Of a stretch of 64,000 nt of DNA, positions 45,410 to 55,140 are shown piece after piece (the first letter of the stretch is position 1; every line of letters begins with the position of its first letter). The translations under genes and the position numbers were made by a program. This DNA is from Bacillota bacterium (GTDB lineage: Bacteria > Bacillota > Clostridia > Lachnospirales > Lachnospiraceae). The notes beneath the pieces are model-generated. The model saw nothing but the letters and a program-made list of their open reading frames with translations. It was not told the origin of the DNA and did not search any database. The stretch is from assembly GCA_023399055.1 (NCBI GenBank), contig JAEWQV010000034.1, forward strand, positions 248,001 through 312,000, given 5' to 3'.

Positions 45410-47668
45410 ATGTTCTTTAAAAATAAACGAAAACGATTACCTTTAAAAACAGTATATTATACAGCCTTTTTATTTTTCATAGTGATACCGATTTTAATTG
45501 TGCTGGTAGTTGCGCTTATGGTATTAAACCAACAGTTTAAAAATCAGGCGATAGAAAATATTAAGAGAGCTCAAGAGGCTGTGATAGCTGATTTAATATC
45601 GGATGAAGATATTATGTCAATGAGACTTTCGCATATGATATATACCAATGATAATGAAATCTTAAAGTATGCAGCGGGGACTGACACACAAGATCAAAGT
45701 GAAAGAAATGAATATGAGAAAAAACTGACACAGACAGTTGATCTGGTATTAGAGCCAGTCAAAGATATTATTTCGGTTAGTTTTTATATGAAGGATGGAA
45801 GAGAAACCTATCTGAAAAATAAAATAAGACTAACCAGAGAAGAAATAGTTGCAAGTAAATGGTATCAAGATGCTTTGAAAAAAGAAAATACCGTTAATAT
45901 TGGATTTTATGATACAAAATCCACCAATGATTTATATATGGGCAATAAAAAGGATTCCTTAATTCTTGTATTTGCATTAGCACCTGACGTAACTACCGAT
46001 CGCTCGCAGAAAATAGAAATGGTGATGTACTATCAATCCACAGGAGCAGCAGAACGTATTAAATCAAATAATCAGGCTTATCTTGGTGGAAAGAATAAAT
46101 TAGGTATTTCACAAATTACCGGTACCCAGGGAGAGTTGGTATTTTCAACACAGGAAGAGGGTAATTATCCTTTAGACGAGTATATCTGTATAAAGACACC
46201 CATTAGATTCAACAATACCACTTGGTATATTGAAAATTATATTAAGCCTTCTGAGCTTACGGCAGATTTTTGGAATACTGCATTATTTGTTTTAGGAGCA
46301 GCAATCTTAATACTCCTCTTATCGGGTTATTACTCTAGGTATTTTCTAAGAAGTATTATTAAACCCATTGAAGAAATCAGCGGAGGTTTGAAACAGGTAG
46401 AGGAAGGAAATCTTGAGGTTCATATTTCTTCAAAGGGACAGTTCGAAATTAGAACAATGATTCATCAATTCAATGCCATGGTACGAAGACTTAAGGCATT
46501 GGTAAATGAATATGAAGAAAAAATCAATAATGTTGATAAATCACCTGCAGATTACTTTGCAGCGATGATAAAAGGAGATATGTCTCCGGAAGAGGTTAAT
46601 AAGAAATCCAAGGAATTCTTTATGGAACAATATGCCCTGCTGGGATTTCAGGTTGGAAACTATAGTTCTAAGGATTTGGAAGCAGAGGCAACTAAACTTT
46701 TAAGTAGCTTTGAACGAAATCCAAGATTTGTTTCAAGATGTATCATTTATATGGAAAACCCTGAATTCTTTCTTGTATTCTATAGGATTACAGAAAAAGA
46801 GTATTCTTCGAAGATAATTACGATGGTAGAGGAATTACAAAGGGTAGGAAGCCATGAACAGGGAGTTCAGATTAGTGTATGTATTGGTAAGATTAGTTCA
46901 GGTTACGAGGAATTACTTGAGCAGATAAATGAAATTAGAGGAAAGATGCCTCTACGTTATTTAAAAGGGAATCATGCAATTGTTAATCTTAATGAAGAAA
47001 GTGAGAAATTAGATAAGCTCCTGCAAAAATCAGTGGAGTATGAAAAGCTGGCAAGAGCTCTTTATATTGCAGATGAGAAGAATATGAACCAGGAAAAGGA
47101 GAAGATGTTTGGTGCCTTTAGCAACTATTCCATAGAGGAAATTAAGCTGCAGGTTTATTCCGTCATATTGGCAATTGGTATACAATTTGACAAGGATAAT
47201 TCAAATTATTTGGATGTGTTTGGTAAACAGCAATATGATTACTTCGACAAGATAGAGCGAATTGAGGACGTAAGGAATATAAAACTATGGATTACAAATT
47301 ACTTTGCATGGATTATGGATTATTCCGCTTCCAAATTAAATGTTTCAAATACCGATGTTATTGTTAAAGCAAAAAGATATATAGCAGATCATTATGAAGA
47401 TGCAGAACTATCCTTAACAAAGGTTGCGGATTATGTTGAGTTGAATGAAAAGTATTTTAGTAACCGATTTACAAAGGAAACCGGTGAAACCTTCTCCACT
47501 TATTTAACAGAATTAAGAATTCAAAAATCCTGTGAATTATTAAAGAATACAAATTTTAAAGTATATGAAATTGCTGAGATGGTGGGGTACTATAATGTAG
47601 AGCATTTCAACAGAATGTTTAAAAGACAAAATGGAATTAGTCCAGCCCAATACCGTAAAAGTACTTAA
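45410..47668 (+). CDS. Membrane-bound AraC-family regulator with Cache-type sensor
   Basis: The 752-residue protein has two membrane helices (about 17-38 and 290-310) enclosing an extracellular part consistent with a dCache ligand-binding domain. A HAMP linker (about 312-365; IKPIEEISGGLKQVEEG), a variable middle part resembling a degenerate GGDEF-like region, and a C-terminal AraC double helix-turn-helix (LTKVADYVELNEKYFSNRF, YEIAEMVGYYNVEHFNRMF, SPAQYRK) follow. ATG 45410 follows TTGGGAGG. Such one-component regulators usually control the sugar ABC transporter beside them, which here starts at 48165. Confidence 0.88.
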   Translation: MFFKNKRKRLPLKTVYYTAFLFFIVIPILIVLVVALMVLNQQFKNQAIENIKRAQEAVIADLISDEDIMSMRLSHMIYTNDNEILKYAAGTDTQDQSERNEYEKKLTQTVDLVLEPVKDIISVSFYMKDGRETYLKNKIRLTREEIVASKWYQDALKKENTVNIGFYDTKSTNDLYMGNKKDSLILVFALAPDVTTDRSQKIEMVMYYQSTGAAERIKSNNQAYLGGKNKLGISQITGTQGELVFSTQEEGNYPLDEYICIKTPIRFNNTTWYIENYIKPSELTADFWNTALFVLGAAILILLLSGYYSRYFLRSIIKPIEEISGGLKQVEEGNLEVHISSKGQFEIRTMIHQFNAMVRRLKALVNEYEEKINNVDKSPADYFAAMIKGDMSPEEVNKKSKEFFMEQYALLGFQVGNYSSKDLEAEATKLLSSFERNPRFVSRCIIYMENPEFFLVFYRITEKEYSSKIITMVEELQRVGSHEQGVQISVCIGKISSGYEELLEQINEIRGKMPLRYLKGNHAIVNLNEESEKLDKLLQKSVEYEKLARALYIADEKNMNQEKEKMFGAFSNYSIEEIKLQVYSVILAIGIQFDKDNSNYLDVFGKQQYDYFDKIERIEDVRNIKLWITNYFAWIMDYSASKLNVSNTDVIVKAKRYIADHYEDAELSLTKVADYVELNEKYFSNRFTKETGETFSTYLTELRIQKSCELLKNTNFKVYEIAEMVGYYNVEHFNRMFKRQNGISPAQYRKST

Positions 47669-47743
47669 ACAAGATGAATGACAAGTTATTTCACTTGTAA
47701 TAAATAAAATGTTACATTAAGCATCTCATTTGTATGAATAATA

Positions 47744-47819
47744 AGAATAACTTCCTGGAAACACCAGTTGATAGACTAAAAAGTCAATCATGCGGTGTAT
47801 TTAAGGAAGTTATTCTTTG
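47744..47819 (+). terminator. Terminator after the AraC regulator
   Basis: AGAATAACTTCC (47744-47755) pairs with GGAAGTTATTCT (47805-47816), with ACACC/GGTGT and further inner pairing, followed by TTGTTCTTTT. The rest of the 496-base gap before the binding-protein gene is AT-rich and holds the promoter candidate below. Confidence 0.8.
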
Positions 47820-48068
47820 TTCTTTTTAGGATAAATTAAATTCCCTAAGTGCAATTGCTTCTTTTATGTAAATAAGAAGAAGTACAAATTATAAAAATAT
47901 TTATTATTAACAAAAAAAGCAGAGTATAAATATAAAAATATAAATAGCAAGATTGTAAAAATTAAATTACAATTTGTAACTTTATTTGGCAAAAAAGTCA
48001 TAATAGCAATGAAACTCTTACTTTTCATCAATAATTCTAACAAAAAACCAAGTTTCAAAAAGTGACAA

Positions 48069-48097
48069 TGTGAAAAATAATCAAGAAAAATGATAAT
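48069..48097 (+). promoter_or_regulatory. Possible promoter of the sugar transporter operon
   Basis: TGTGAA (48069-48074), 17 bases, GATAAT (48092-48097), 68 bases before the start codon. The -35 box is poor, as expected for a promoter needing an activator such as the AraC protein; inference only. Confidence 0.35.
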
Positions 48098-48164
48098 ATG
48101 AAATGGTGATTTTAGCAGGAAATTGATATGCTGACCTCACAAACGAAAGGGAGGTATTTTATTT

Positions 48165-49514
48165 ATGAGAAAAAAATTGCTAGTACTTATGTTATCTTTC
48201 GCAATGGTAGCATCTACCTTAGCGGGATGTGCAAATGCGAAAAATGACAAACCAGAGGATTCAAAAACACCTGATAATACATCAGGAGAAACATCAAAAG
48301 AAGATTTAAGCGGTACACTTACTTTTACTATCTGGGATAATAACTTAAATACTTTTATTGAAGAAAATGATATGGTATCAAAATTTCAAGAACAATATCC
48401 TAATATAGATATTGAAGTTGAAAAGATCAAAGATGACTCCGAATACTGGAATGCTATGAAAATGCGTGCATCAGCAAATCAGTTACCTGACATTATGTTC
48501 AACAAACCTTTTACCTTATCAAGATTTAAAGATTATTTAGTTGATCTTTCTTCAACAGAAGCAGCAGCTAACAATGAGTTGGCAAGCGGTTATGCAATGG
48601 ACGGTAAAGTGCTTGGTGTTCCTATGACAGCTGGTTATGAATATGTGTACTACTGGAAAGACATGTTCACAGAAGCTGGTGTAGAAGTTCCTACAACTTG
48701 GCCAGAATTTGAAGCAGCAGCAAAAACCTTACAGGATTATTATAGTGCAAGCAATGAAGATTTTATGGCACTGGCAATGGGCTTAAAAGATGAATGGCCG
48801 GATTATCCTTTCATGGAGTTCATGCCAGCGCTGGAAGCAGGCAATGGACAGAACTGGAATACAATGGCGACACAGGATGCACCTTTTGCTGAAGGAACAG
48901 ACATTTATAAAGCATATCAGAAGATTAACAGCTTATTTACCTCTGGAGTTCTAGGTAAAGACCCTCTAGGTTTAGGTAATGATCAGGCTACAACTTTATT
49001 TGCAACAAAGAATGCAGCAATGATCGCACTTGGTGACTGGGGACTACAGAATATCGTAGGTGGTGCAGAAGATGTATCCGAACTTGGAACCTTCTATCTT
49101 CCAACAAGAAATTCTGAAACTGATCCCTACAATGTAATTGTACAAGGTGACTCTTTAATGGGTGTAACAAATACTTCTAAGAATCAGGAAGCAGCAATTG
49201 CTTTTGTTGAATGGTTCTATTCCGAAGCTTGGTATCCAGATTACCTTAACTATGTATCCTCTGCTTCTTCCATGACAAACTTCCCTAAGGAGAAGGATCC
49301 GATTCTTGCACAGGCAGATACTTTAACTCCTGATAAAGTACTTATTATGTATGATGGTGGTGGCGAAGACTTTGCTTCTATTCAAAATGAAACTACCTTT
49401 GATTACAAGAAGCTAGGTGCTGAGATGTTAACAAATGGATTTGATTTCAATGCTAAGTTAGCAGACCTGAATGATAAGTGGAAAGCTGCAAGAGAAAAAC
49501 TTGAGATTAAGTAA
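48165..49514 (+). CDS. Sugar-binding lipoprotein of an ABC importer
   Basis: This 449-residue extracellular substrate-binding protein of the SBP_bac_1 family begins with a lipoprotein signal peptide ending LAGC at Cys22 and a linker rich in Lys, Asp and Ser. The fold's typical GTLTFTIWDNN opening, the hinge region WKDMFTEAGVEVPTTW and IALGDWGL are present. GGGAGG precedes ATG 48165. With the two permeases after it, it forms a carbohydrate importer; the beta-galactosidase genes behind suggest a galactoside. Confidence 0.92.
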   Translation: MRKKLLVLMLSFAMVASTLAGCANAKNDKPEDSKTPDNTSGETSKEDLSGTLTFTIWDNNLNTFIEENDMVSKFQEQYPNIDIEVEKIKDDSEYWNAMKMRASANQLPDIMFNKPFTLSRFKDYLVDLSSTEAAANNELASGYAMDGKVLGVPMTAGYEYVYYWKDMFTEAGVEVPTTWPEFEAAAKTLQDYYSASNEDFMALAMGLKDEWPDYPFMEFMPALEAGNGQNWNTMATQDAPFAEGTDIYKAYQKINSLFTSGVLGKDPLGLGNDQATTLFATKNAAMIALGDWGLQNIVGGAEDVSELGTFYLPTRNSETDPYNVIVQGDSLMGVTNTSKNQEAAIAFVEWFYSEAWYPDYLNYVSSASSMTNFPKEKDPILAQADTLTPDKVLIMYDGGGEDFASIQNETTFDYKKLGAEMLTNGFDFNAKLADLNDKWKAAREKLEIK

Positions 49515-49535
49515 TTATATAATATTTTAATGGTT

Positions 49536-49575
49536 ATGGGGCCGTTGTAAAATGTTTACGTTACAACTGCCCCAT
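49536..49575 (+). other. Hairpin between binding protein and permease genes
   Basis: ATGGGGCCGTTGTAA (49536-49550) pairs with TTACAACTGCCCCAT (49561-49575) with one mismatch, around a ten-base loop. No T-run follows, so it is more like an mRNA-stabilising or partial stop element that gives more binding protein than permease. Confidence 0.7.
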
Positions 49576-49594
49576 ATACTATCAGGAGGTTGTT

Positions 49595-50521
49595 ATGTCG
49601 AAATTAAATAGAAATCGAATGTGGTTCATTCTAATATCACTTATAGTACCTGTATTACTTCTGATAGGGTTTGTAGTGGTTCCTGCAGCAGATTTAATTC
49701 GTATGAGTTTCACAAATTGGGATGGATTTTCCAAGGGAAGTAAGTTCATTGGTTTTGATAATTATTTTTCTATGTTTCAAAATTCAGACTTATGGTTATC
49801 GTTAAAGAACAATGCGGTCTATTTTATTGTTCACTTTTTAATGATACCAGTAGAATTAGGGTTTGCTGTTTTATTAACTACCAAGCTGCGAGCAGCTAAG
49901 TTTTATAAGACAATGGTATTTATGCCCTACATTATTAATGGTGTTGCAATTGCTTATGCCTTTTCCTACTTCTTTTCACCAATTAATGGTGCTTTTGATG
50001 CTATCTTAGAATTATTTAAGTTGGATTTCTTGAGTCAGAACTGGTTATCAGATTCTACCATTGTGAATTATGTTCTCTCCTTTGTATCTGTTTGGAGATT
50101 CAGCGGCTATCATGTAATTTTATTTATGGCGGCACTACAGTCCATCCCACAGGATATAGGGGAAGCAGCAAAGGTAGATGGAACAAATTCCTGGCAGTTG
50201 TTCCGATACATTCAGGTACCGGCAATTATGTTAATGGTGGATTTTGTTCTGTTTGATAATATTAGAGGAGCACTTCAAGTATTTGATATTCCGTTTGTAA
50301 TGACCTCGGGTGGTCCTGGATATGCATCTTCCACCTTTACCTTATATACGATTAAGACTGCTTTCACATTCTCTAACTTTGGTCTCGCTTCTACAATGGC
50401 GGTTACCATTATGCTATTAATTGTAGTGATCTATTTTATACAGAACAAATTCATTCATGGTGTGGTATTAAGGGATAGGAGGAAGACACATGCAAAAAAG
50501 AATAACAGTACAGTTGCTTAA
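49595..50521 (+). CDS. Sugar ABC importer permease 1 (MalF type)
   Basis: This 308-residue membrane protein has six helices and the inner-membrane EAA loop EAAKVDGTNSWQLFRYIQVP (about 190-209). CAGGAGG precedes ATG 49595. It overlaps the next permease gene by 32 bases. No ATPase gene follows, so an MsmK-like shared ATPase encoded elsewhere is likely. Confidence 0.93.
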   Translation: MSKLNRNRMWFILISLIVPVLLLIGFVVVPAADLIRMSFTNWDGFSKGSKFIGFDNYFSMFQNSDLWLSLKNNAVYFIVHFLMIPVELGFAVLLTTKLRAAKFYKTMVFMPYIINGVAIAYAFSYFFSPINGAFDAILELFKLDFLSQNWLSDSTIVNYVLSFVSVWRFSGYHVILFMAALQSIPQDIGEAAKVDGTNSWQLFRYIQVPAIMLMVDFVLFDNIRGALQVFDIPFVMTSGGPGYASSTFTLYTIKTAFTFSNFGLASTMAVTIMLLIVVIYFIQNKFIHGVVLRDRRKTHAKKNNSTVA

Positions 50522-51323
50522 ACAAATCATATGTATCGGTATGGTAGTAGTCGTATTATTGCCTATTCTGTTGACGTTGTTTGCGGCATTAAAAACAAAG
50601 GCTGATATGGTAAATACCTCTCCCTTGCTTTTACCTGACTGGGGTAAAATAACCTTTGATAATTTTAAGAAGGTTTTATCAGATAAGTATCTTTTATTAG
50701 GTTTTAAAAATACTGGTATTATATTGGTAGTTTCCATTTTCTTTAACGTTATGTTTGGTACTATTACTGCTTTTATTATTGAACGTTTTCAATTTAGAGG
50801 GAAAAAAATTGTAGTGGCTCTGTTTTTTATTGGTATGTTAATTCCTAACTTTGTTACTGAAATAGCAAGGTTTCAGATTATACAGGGATTACATTTATAC
50901 AATACCCTGGGAGCTCCTATTGTAATTTACATTGCGGCAGACCTTATGCAGCTATATATCTACAGACAGTTCCTATCCGGTATTCCGGTGACCCTGGATG
51001 AAGCAGCACTTCTGGATGGATGTTCTTATTTTGGACTATTTCGAAGGATTATATTCCCCCTTCTTGCACCAGCGACAGCAACGGTTGTTATTATAAAAGC
51101 CATCAACATAATTAATGATATGTATATTCCATACTTATACATGCCGAAGAATAAACTACGAACACTTACCACTTATATAATGAATTTTGCAAATGCACAA
51201 CAAGGCTCTTGGCAACTTCTTGCAGCTGGTATTATAATAGTAATGATGGCTACAATTGTAATCTATATCTTTTTCCAGAAGTACATTATTGCCGGTGTTA
51301 CCTCAGGTTCTGTAAAAGAATAA
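50490..51323 (+). CDS. Sugar ABC importer permease 2 (MalG type)
   Basis: This 277-residue partner permease has six helices and the EAA loop DEAALLDGCSYFGLFRRIIF (about 170-189). ATAGGAGG lies within the preceding gene before ATG 50490. The 32-base overlap indicates coupled translation with the first permease. Confidence 0.93.
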   Translation: MQKRITVQLLKQIICIGMVVVVLLPILLTLFAALKTKADMVNTSPLLLPDWGKITFDNFKKVLSDKYLLLGFKNTGIILVVSIFFNVMFGTITAFIIERFQFRGKKIVVALFFIGMLIPNFVTEIARFQIIQGLHLYNTLGAPIVIYIAADLMQLYIYRQFLSGIPVTLDEAALLDGCSYFGLFRRIIFPLLAPATATVVIIKAINIINDMYIPYLYMPKNKLRTLTTYIMNFANAQQGSWQLLAAGIIIVMMATIVIYIFFQKYIIAGVTSGSVKE

Positions 51324-51396
51324 TTAGTGAATAGTTAGTTTACAGTGGACTGTACTTATGTAAAATTTAAAGTTTTTCGTAGGATTGGAGAATTAT

Positions 51397-53283
51397 ATGA
51401 AACCAGACATTAATTATTTGGATAATCCAGAAATTTTTAGAGTTAATCAACAACCAGCACATAGTGACCATGTATTTTTTAGTAACTTAGAAGAAATGCA
51501 AGCAGAAGTAAGTTCCTTACAGCAATCCTTAAATGGGATATGGAATTTTTACTACAGTACGAATGCAAAAGAACGCCCTGTAAATTTTTATAAAGAAGAA
51601 TTTATACGAGACGGATTTGATGAAATAAAAGTACCTGGTCATATTGAATTGGCTGGATATGATAAAATTCACTATATTAATACCATGTATCCTTGGGAAG
51701 GTCATCAGTACAGACGTCCAGCTTATAGTCTAGAGGGTAATGATAAAGGAGAAGGCGTTTTTAGTGAAGCTCCATATAATCCGGTTGGCTCGTATCTTAA
51801 AACATTTGATTTGGAGAAAGGGTTGCTTGGCAAAAGAGTCTGTATTTGCTTTGAAGGAGTAGAGCAGGCGATGTATGTATGGTTAAATGGTGAGTTTGTG
51901 GGTTATGCCGAAGACAGCTTTACACCTTCAGAATTTGACCTGACTTCATTTATTAGAGAAAAGGATAATGTGCTTGCAGTGGAGGTTCATAAGAGATGTA
52001 CAGCAGCCTTCTTGGAAGACCAGGATTTCTTTCGCTTTTTTGGAATCTATAGAAATGTATCCTTATATGCAAAGCCAGAGATTCATATTGAAGACATGTG
52101 GGCGAAACCGGTACTAAACGAGGATAATACATCGGGTACACTGGCTCTTGATCTAAAGGTTTCTTACTTAGAACAACCAGGGAACATAAAGATATATTTG
52201 AAGGATGTTCAAGGGAATCTCCTTGTACAGAATACGGTTCCGATTTCTGAAAATATTCAACTTGAACCAGAAGCCATTGAGAATATTATTCCTTGGGATA
52301 ATCATAATCCATATTTATATAGATTGGAACTGGAACTGTATGATACAGCAGGCAATCTTGTGGAAGTTGTTCCATATAAAATCGGTTTTCGAAGAGTAGA
52401 AATAAAGAATAAGATTATTTTATTGAATGGAAAAAGGCTTATCCTGAATGGTGTTAACCGTCATGAATGGAGTGCCGAAAGTGGCAGATGCATTGGAAGA
52501 AAAGAAATGGCTTGGGATATCCAGTTATTCAAAGATAATAATATCAATTCAGTAAGAACCTGTCATTATCCGGACCGAATTCCCTGGTACTATCTCTGCG
52601 ATGAAAATGGTATCTATATGATGGCAGAAATGAATTTGGAATCCCATGGTTCCTGGCAGAAGATGGGTCGAATAGATCCTTCCTGGAATGTTCCTGGCAG
52701 CATACCACAGTGGAAAGAGATTGTCCTTGACCGAGCAAGAACGAACTTTGAAACCTTTAAAAATCATACCTCAATTTTATTTTGGTCCCTTGGAAACGAA
52801 TCCTATGCTGGAGACAATATCGAACATGCAAATCGTTACTATAAAGAAATAGACACAAGTCGCCTTGTTCATTATGAAGGTGTATTCCATAATAGAATTT
52901 ATAATGAAGCAATATCGGATGTGGAGAGTCGTATGTATGCATCTCCTCAAAGCATTGTTGAATATCTGGAGGCTGACCCGCAGAAACCTTTTATCTTGTG
53001 TGAATACATGCATGATATGGGAAATTCCTTGGGCGGAATGAAATCCTATATAGATTTAATTGATAAATATGAGATGTATCAGGGCGGTTTTATCTGGGAT
53101 TATATCGATCAGGCACTCTTTGTTCAGGATGAAATTACTGGAGAAAAAGTATTAAGGTATGGTGGAGACTTCGACGATCGACCTTCTGATTATGAATTCT
53201 CTGGAAATGGAATTGTATTTGCAGACCGTACAGAAAAACCAGCATTGCAGGAGGTGAGATACTATTATGGATTGTACAAATAA
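51397..53283 (+). CDS. lacL: Beta-galactosidase large subunit (LacL-like, GH2)
   Basis: The 628-residue protein matches the N-terminal three domains of LacZ. GVNRHEWSAESGR, the acid/base motif LGNES (about 471) and the nucleophile motif FILCEYMHDMGNS (about 533) are all present. ATG 51397 is chosen because the TTG at 51385 is the ribosome binding site TTGGAG itself. The protein ends where LacZ domain 4 would begin, and the rest is supplied by the next gene. Together they should hydrolyse lactose or other beta-galactosides imported by the preceding transporter. Confidence 0.92.
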   Translation: MKPDINYLDNPEIFRVNQQPAHSDHVFFSNLEEMQAEVSSLQQSLNGIWNFYYSTNAKERPVNFYKEEFIRDGFDEIKVPGHIELAGYDKIHYINTMYPWEGHQYRRPAYSLEGNDKGEGVFSEAPYNPVGSYLKTFDLEKGLLGKRVCICFEGVEQAMYVWLNGEFVGYAEDSFTPSEFDLTSFIREKDNVLAVEVHKRCTAAFLEDQDFFRFFGIYRNVSLYAKPEIHIEDMWAKPVLNEDNTSGTLALDLKVSYLEQPGNIKIYLKDVQGNLLVQNTVPISENIQLEPEAIENIIPWDNHNPYLYRLELELYDTAGNLVEVVPYKIGFRRVEIKNKIILLNGKRLILNGVNRHEWSAESGRCIGRKEMAWDIQLFKDNNINSVRTCHYPDRIPWYYLCDENGIYMMAEMNLESHGSWQKMGRIDPSWNVPGSIPQWKEIVLDRARTNFETFKNHTSILFWSLGNESYAGDNIEHANRYYKEIDTSRLVHYEGVFHNRIYNEAISDVESRMYASPQSIVEYLEADPQKPFILCEYMHDMGNSLGGMKSYIDLIDKYEMYQGGFIWDYIDQALFVQDEITGEKVLRYGGDFDDRPSDYEFSGNGIVFADRTEKPALQEVRYYYGLYK

Positions 53284-54256
53284 GGACCTTCAGGGGCAAG
53301 TGAAAAAACTTCGATTAGTATATGGTGATTGTACCTTGGGTGTACATGGGGAAGATTTTCATTATATATTTTCTTATCAATATGGTGGACTGGAATCACT
53401 TGTGATTGACAACAGAGAATGGTTATATCGTACACCAAAGCCTACCTTCTGGCGTGCTACCACGGACAATGACAAAGGAAATAAGTTTCCTCTGCGCTCT
53501 GGTATGTGGCTAAGTGCGGATATGTTCATAGAAAGTATCGCAGTTGAGGTTGTTGTGGATGGAAAACAGATTGAACTACCGCTTGCACCTGTGAATAATC
53601 GGTATACAAAAAATGAAACAGCACAAACCCTAAAAATCATCTATACCTATAAAACTATTACCACACCGTCTACAGAGGTTATGGTGGCATATGAAGTGGC
53701 TTCCTGCGGTGAGATTCATGTAAAAGTTCAATACCATGGAAAAGCTGAGCTACCTGAACTTCCTGTGTTTGGAATGCGTTTTATTATGCCAACCAAGGCA
53801 ATCGGATATCGTTATGAAGGGTTATCTGGTGAAACCTACCCGGATCGTATGGCAGGAGGAGTTCCAGGAGTTTATAAGGTAGAGGGGCTTCCGGTAACCA
53901 AATACTTAGTTCCACAGGATAGCAACGTTCATATGAAGACAAAGTGGTTGGAAGTATATCGTAATACCACGAAGGATAACTCCAATCAAAGCAGCAAAAC
54001 CTTTGGACTTAGATTTTCACAAGGGGACCAAGAATTTACCTTCACCTGCCTCCCTTATACAGCTGGAGAACTGGAAAATGCTACTCATCAGGAAGAGCTT
54101 CCATTAGCGCGAAGAACCGTAGTATGCATTCTCGGTGCTGTGAGAGGAGTGGGAGGTATTGATAGTTGGGGTGCAGATGTAGAAGCGGATTATCATATTG
54201 ATGCAGGTAAAGATATCATATATTCCTTTAAGATTAGTAAAGCAGAAATACTGTAA
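53267..54256 (+). CDS. lacM: Beta-galactosidase small subunit (LacM-like)
   Basis: The 329-residue protein corresponds to the C-terminal domain 5 (Bgal_small_N) of LacZ: FWRATTDNDKGNKFP, GMRFIMPT, GLSGETYPDR and GGIDSWGADVEADYHI are typical. AGGAGGTGAG lies inside lacL before ATG 53267, and the two genes overlap by 17 bases in different frames, like the heterodimeric LacLM of lactic acid bacteria. The overlap suggests balanced amounts of both subunits. Confidence 0.93.
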   Translation: MDCTNKDLQGQVKKLRLVYGDCTLGVHGEDFHYIFSYQYGGLESLVIDNREWLYRTPKPTFWRATTDNDKGNKFPLRSGMWLSADMFIESIAVEVVVDGKQIELPLAPVNNRYTKNETAQTLKIIYTYKTITTPSTEVMVAYEVASCGEIHVKVQYHGKAELPELPVFGMRFIMPTKAIGYRYEGLSGETYPDRMAGGVPGVYKVEGLPVTKYLVPQDSNVHMKTKWLEVYRNTTKDNSNQSSKTFGLRFSQGDQEFTFTCLPYTAGELENATHQEELPLARRTVVCILGAVRGVGGIDSWGADVEADYHIDAGKDIIYSFKISKAEIL

Positions 54257-54267
54257 AAATACCTGCA

Positions 54268-54305
54268 ATATTAGGAGCCATTATGTTAGGTGAGCTGCCT
54301 AATAT
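54268..54305. terminator. Possible terminator after lacM
   Basis: ATATTAGGAGC (54268-54278) pairs with GCTGCCTAATAT (54294-54305) with one bulge. There is no T-run; it may mark the transcript end or be chance. Confidence 0.35.
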
Positions 54306-54332
54306 GGGAACAGTAATTGGAGGTTTGATTCG

Positions 54333-55019
54333 TTATGCTTGGTTAGCTTTTGTTTGAAATGAAAGATAGTTTTGCGCTGCATTTAAACGATCGTTAAATT
54401 GTACATAAAAATCTTGATTGGCATCATAGGGGGTTAGATAAAAAGTCTTTAGCAGGTACATTGTGATTGCCTTGACTTTACTATCCTCCTGGGTGCTTTT
54501 TAATAGGGTTTGTACATCCTTTATAAAGTAGTGCCAGTTAATTATAAACTGTTCATTGTTCTTATAGTCTGGGGTATCAATCCACTTGCGAACCTTTATC
54601 TTTGTTCTATTCTCACTCCTGCATTCATGAATCTGTAGAAAATATTGAAATGAATTGTTCTCATAGTATCTACCAAGAGGAAATAATCTGCAGATCCCAG
54701 GACGATACTCATGGATGCTGCAGCGTCCATGAGTATCTAGAAAAGCACACTGCTCTAAAGCTCCTGCCATTTTAAGATTGGGCAGTATGACTCCATCCAC
54801 AATATTTAACTCTATTTTATCCTTCAATAATTCTTCAAAGGATAAACAAAGATTATTTGATAAACGGTAAACATCGAATGGGTCTAAAATAATAGACTTT
54901 CCCATGCCCTGGCAGCAGGCAGAGCAGCCTTTACAGTCGTGGCAGTCTGCCTTAACCAAGTCATTGATTTTATATAACTTACCGTCAGAAATTTCATTAA
55001 GACTTACTTCTCTGATCAT
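54333..55019 (-). CDS. YkgJ-family cysteine cluster protein
   Basis: The 228-residue protein has the cysteine pattern CHDCKGCSACCQGMG near the N-terminus and CAFLDTHGRCSIHEYRP GICRLFP in the middle (about 90-125), as in the YkgJ zinc or iron-chelating family. GAGGAAAG lies before ATG 55019. The role of the family is not known in detail. It is convergent with lacM. Confidence 0.88.
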   Translation of the reverse strand: MIREVSLNEISDGKLYKINDLVKADCHDCKGCSACCQGMGKSIILDPFDVYRLSNNLCLSFEELLKDKIELNIVDGVILPNLKMAGALEQCAFLDTHGRCSIHEYRPGICRLFPLGRYYENNSFQYFLQIHECRSENRTKIKVRKWIDTPDYKNNEQFIINWHYFIKDVQTLLKSTQEDSKVKAITMYLLKTFYLTPYDANQDFYVQFNDRLNAAQNYLSFQTKANQA

Positions 55020-55140
55020 ATTCTTTCCTCACGTGTCTAAAATGGCGGTGCTTTAGTAACAACCTTTCTATCGTCTAGATTATAATAAAGGGTTACTTGA
55101 CCTATTATAATACGTATCAGGACTTTTTTAAATTAGAAAT

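Noticed and set aside
47864..48058. Minus-strand open frame of 64 codons in the gap before the sugar-binding lipoprotein
   Set aside because: It starts with TTG, lacks a ribosome binding site and is full of Phe, Leu, Tyr and Asn codons as expected from AT-rich sequence by chance.
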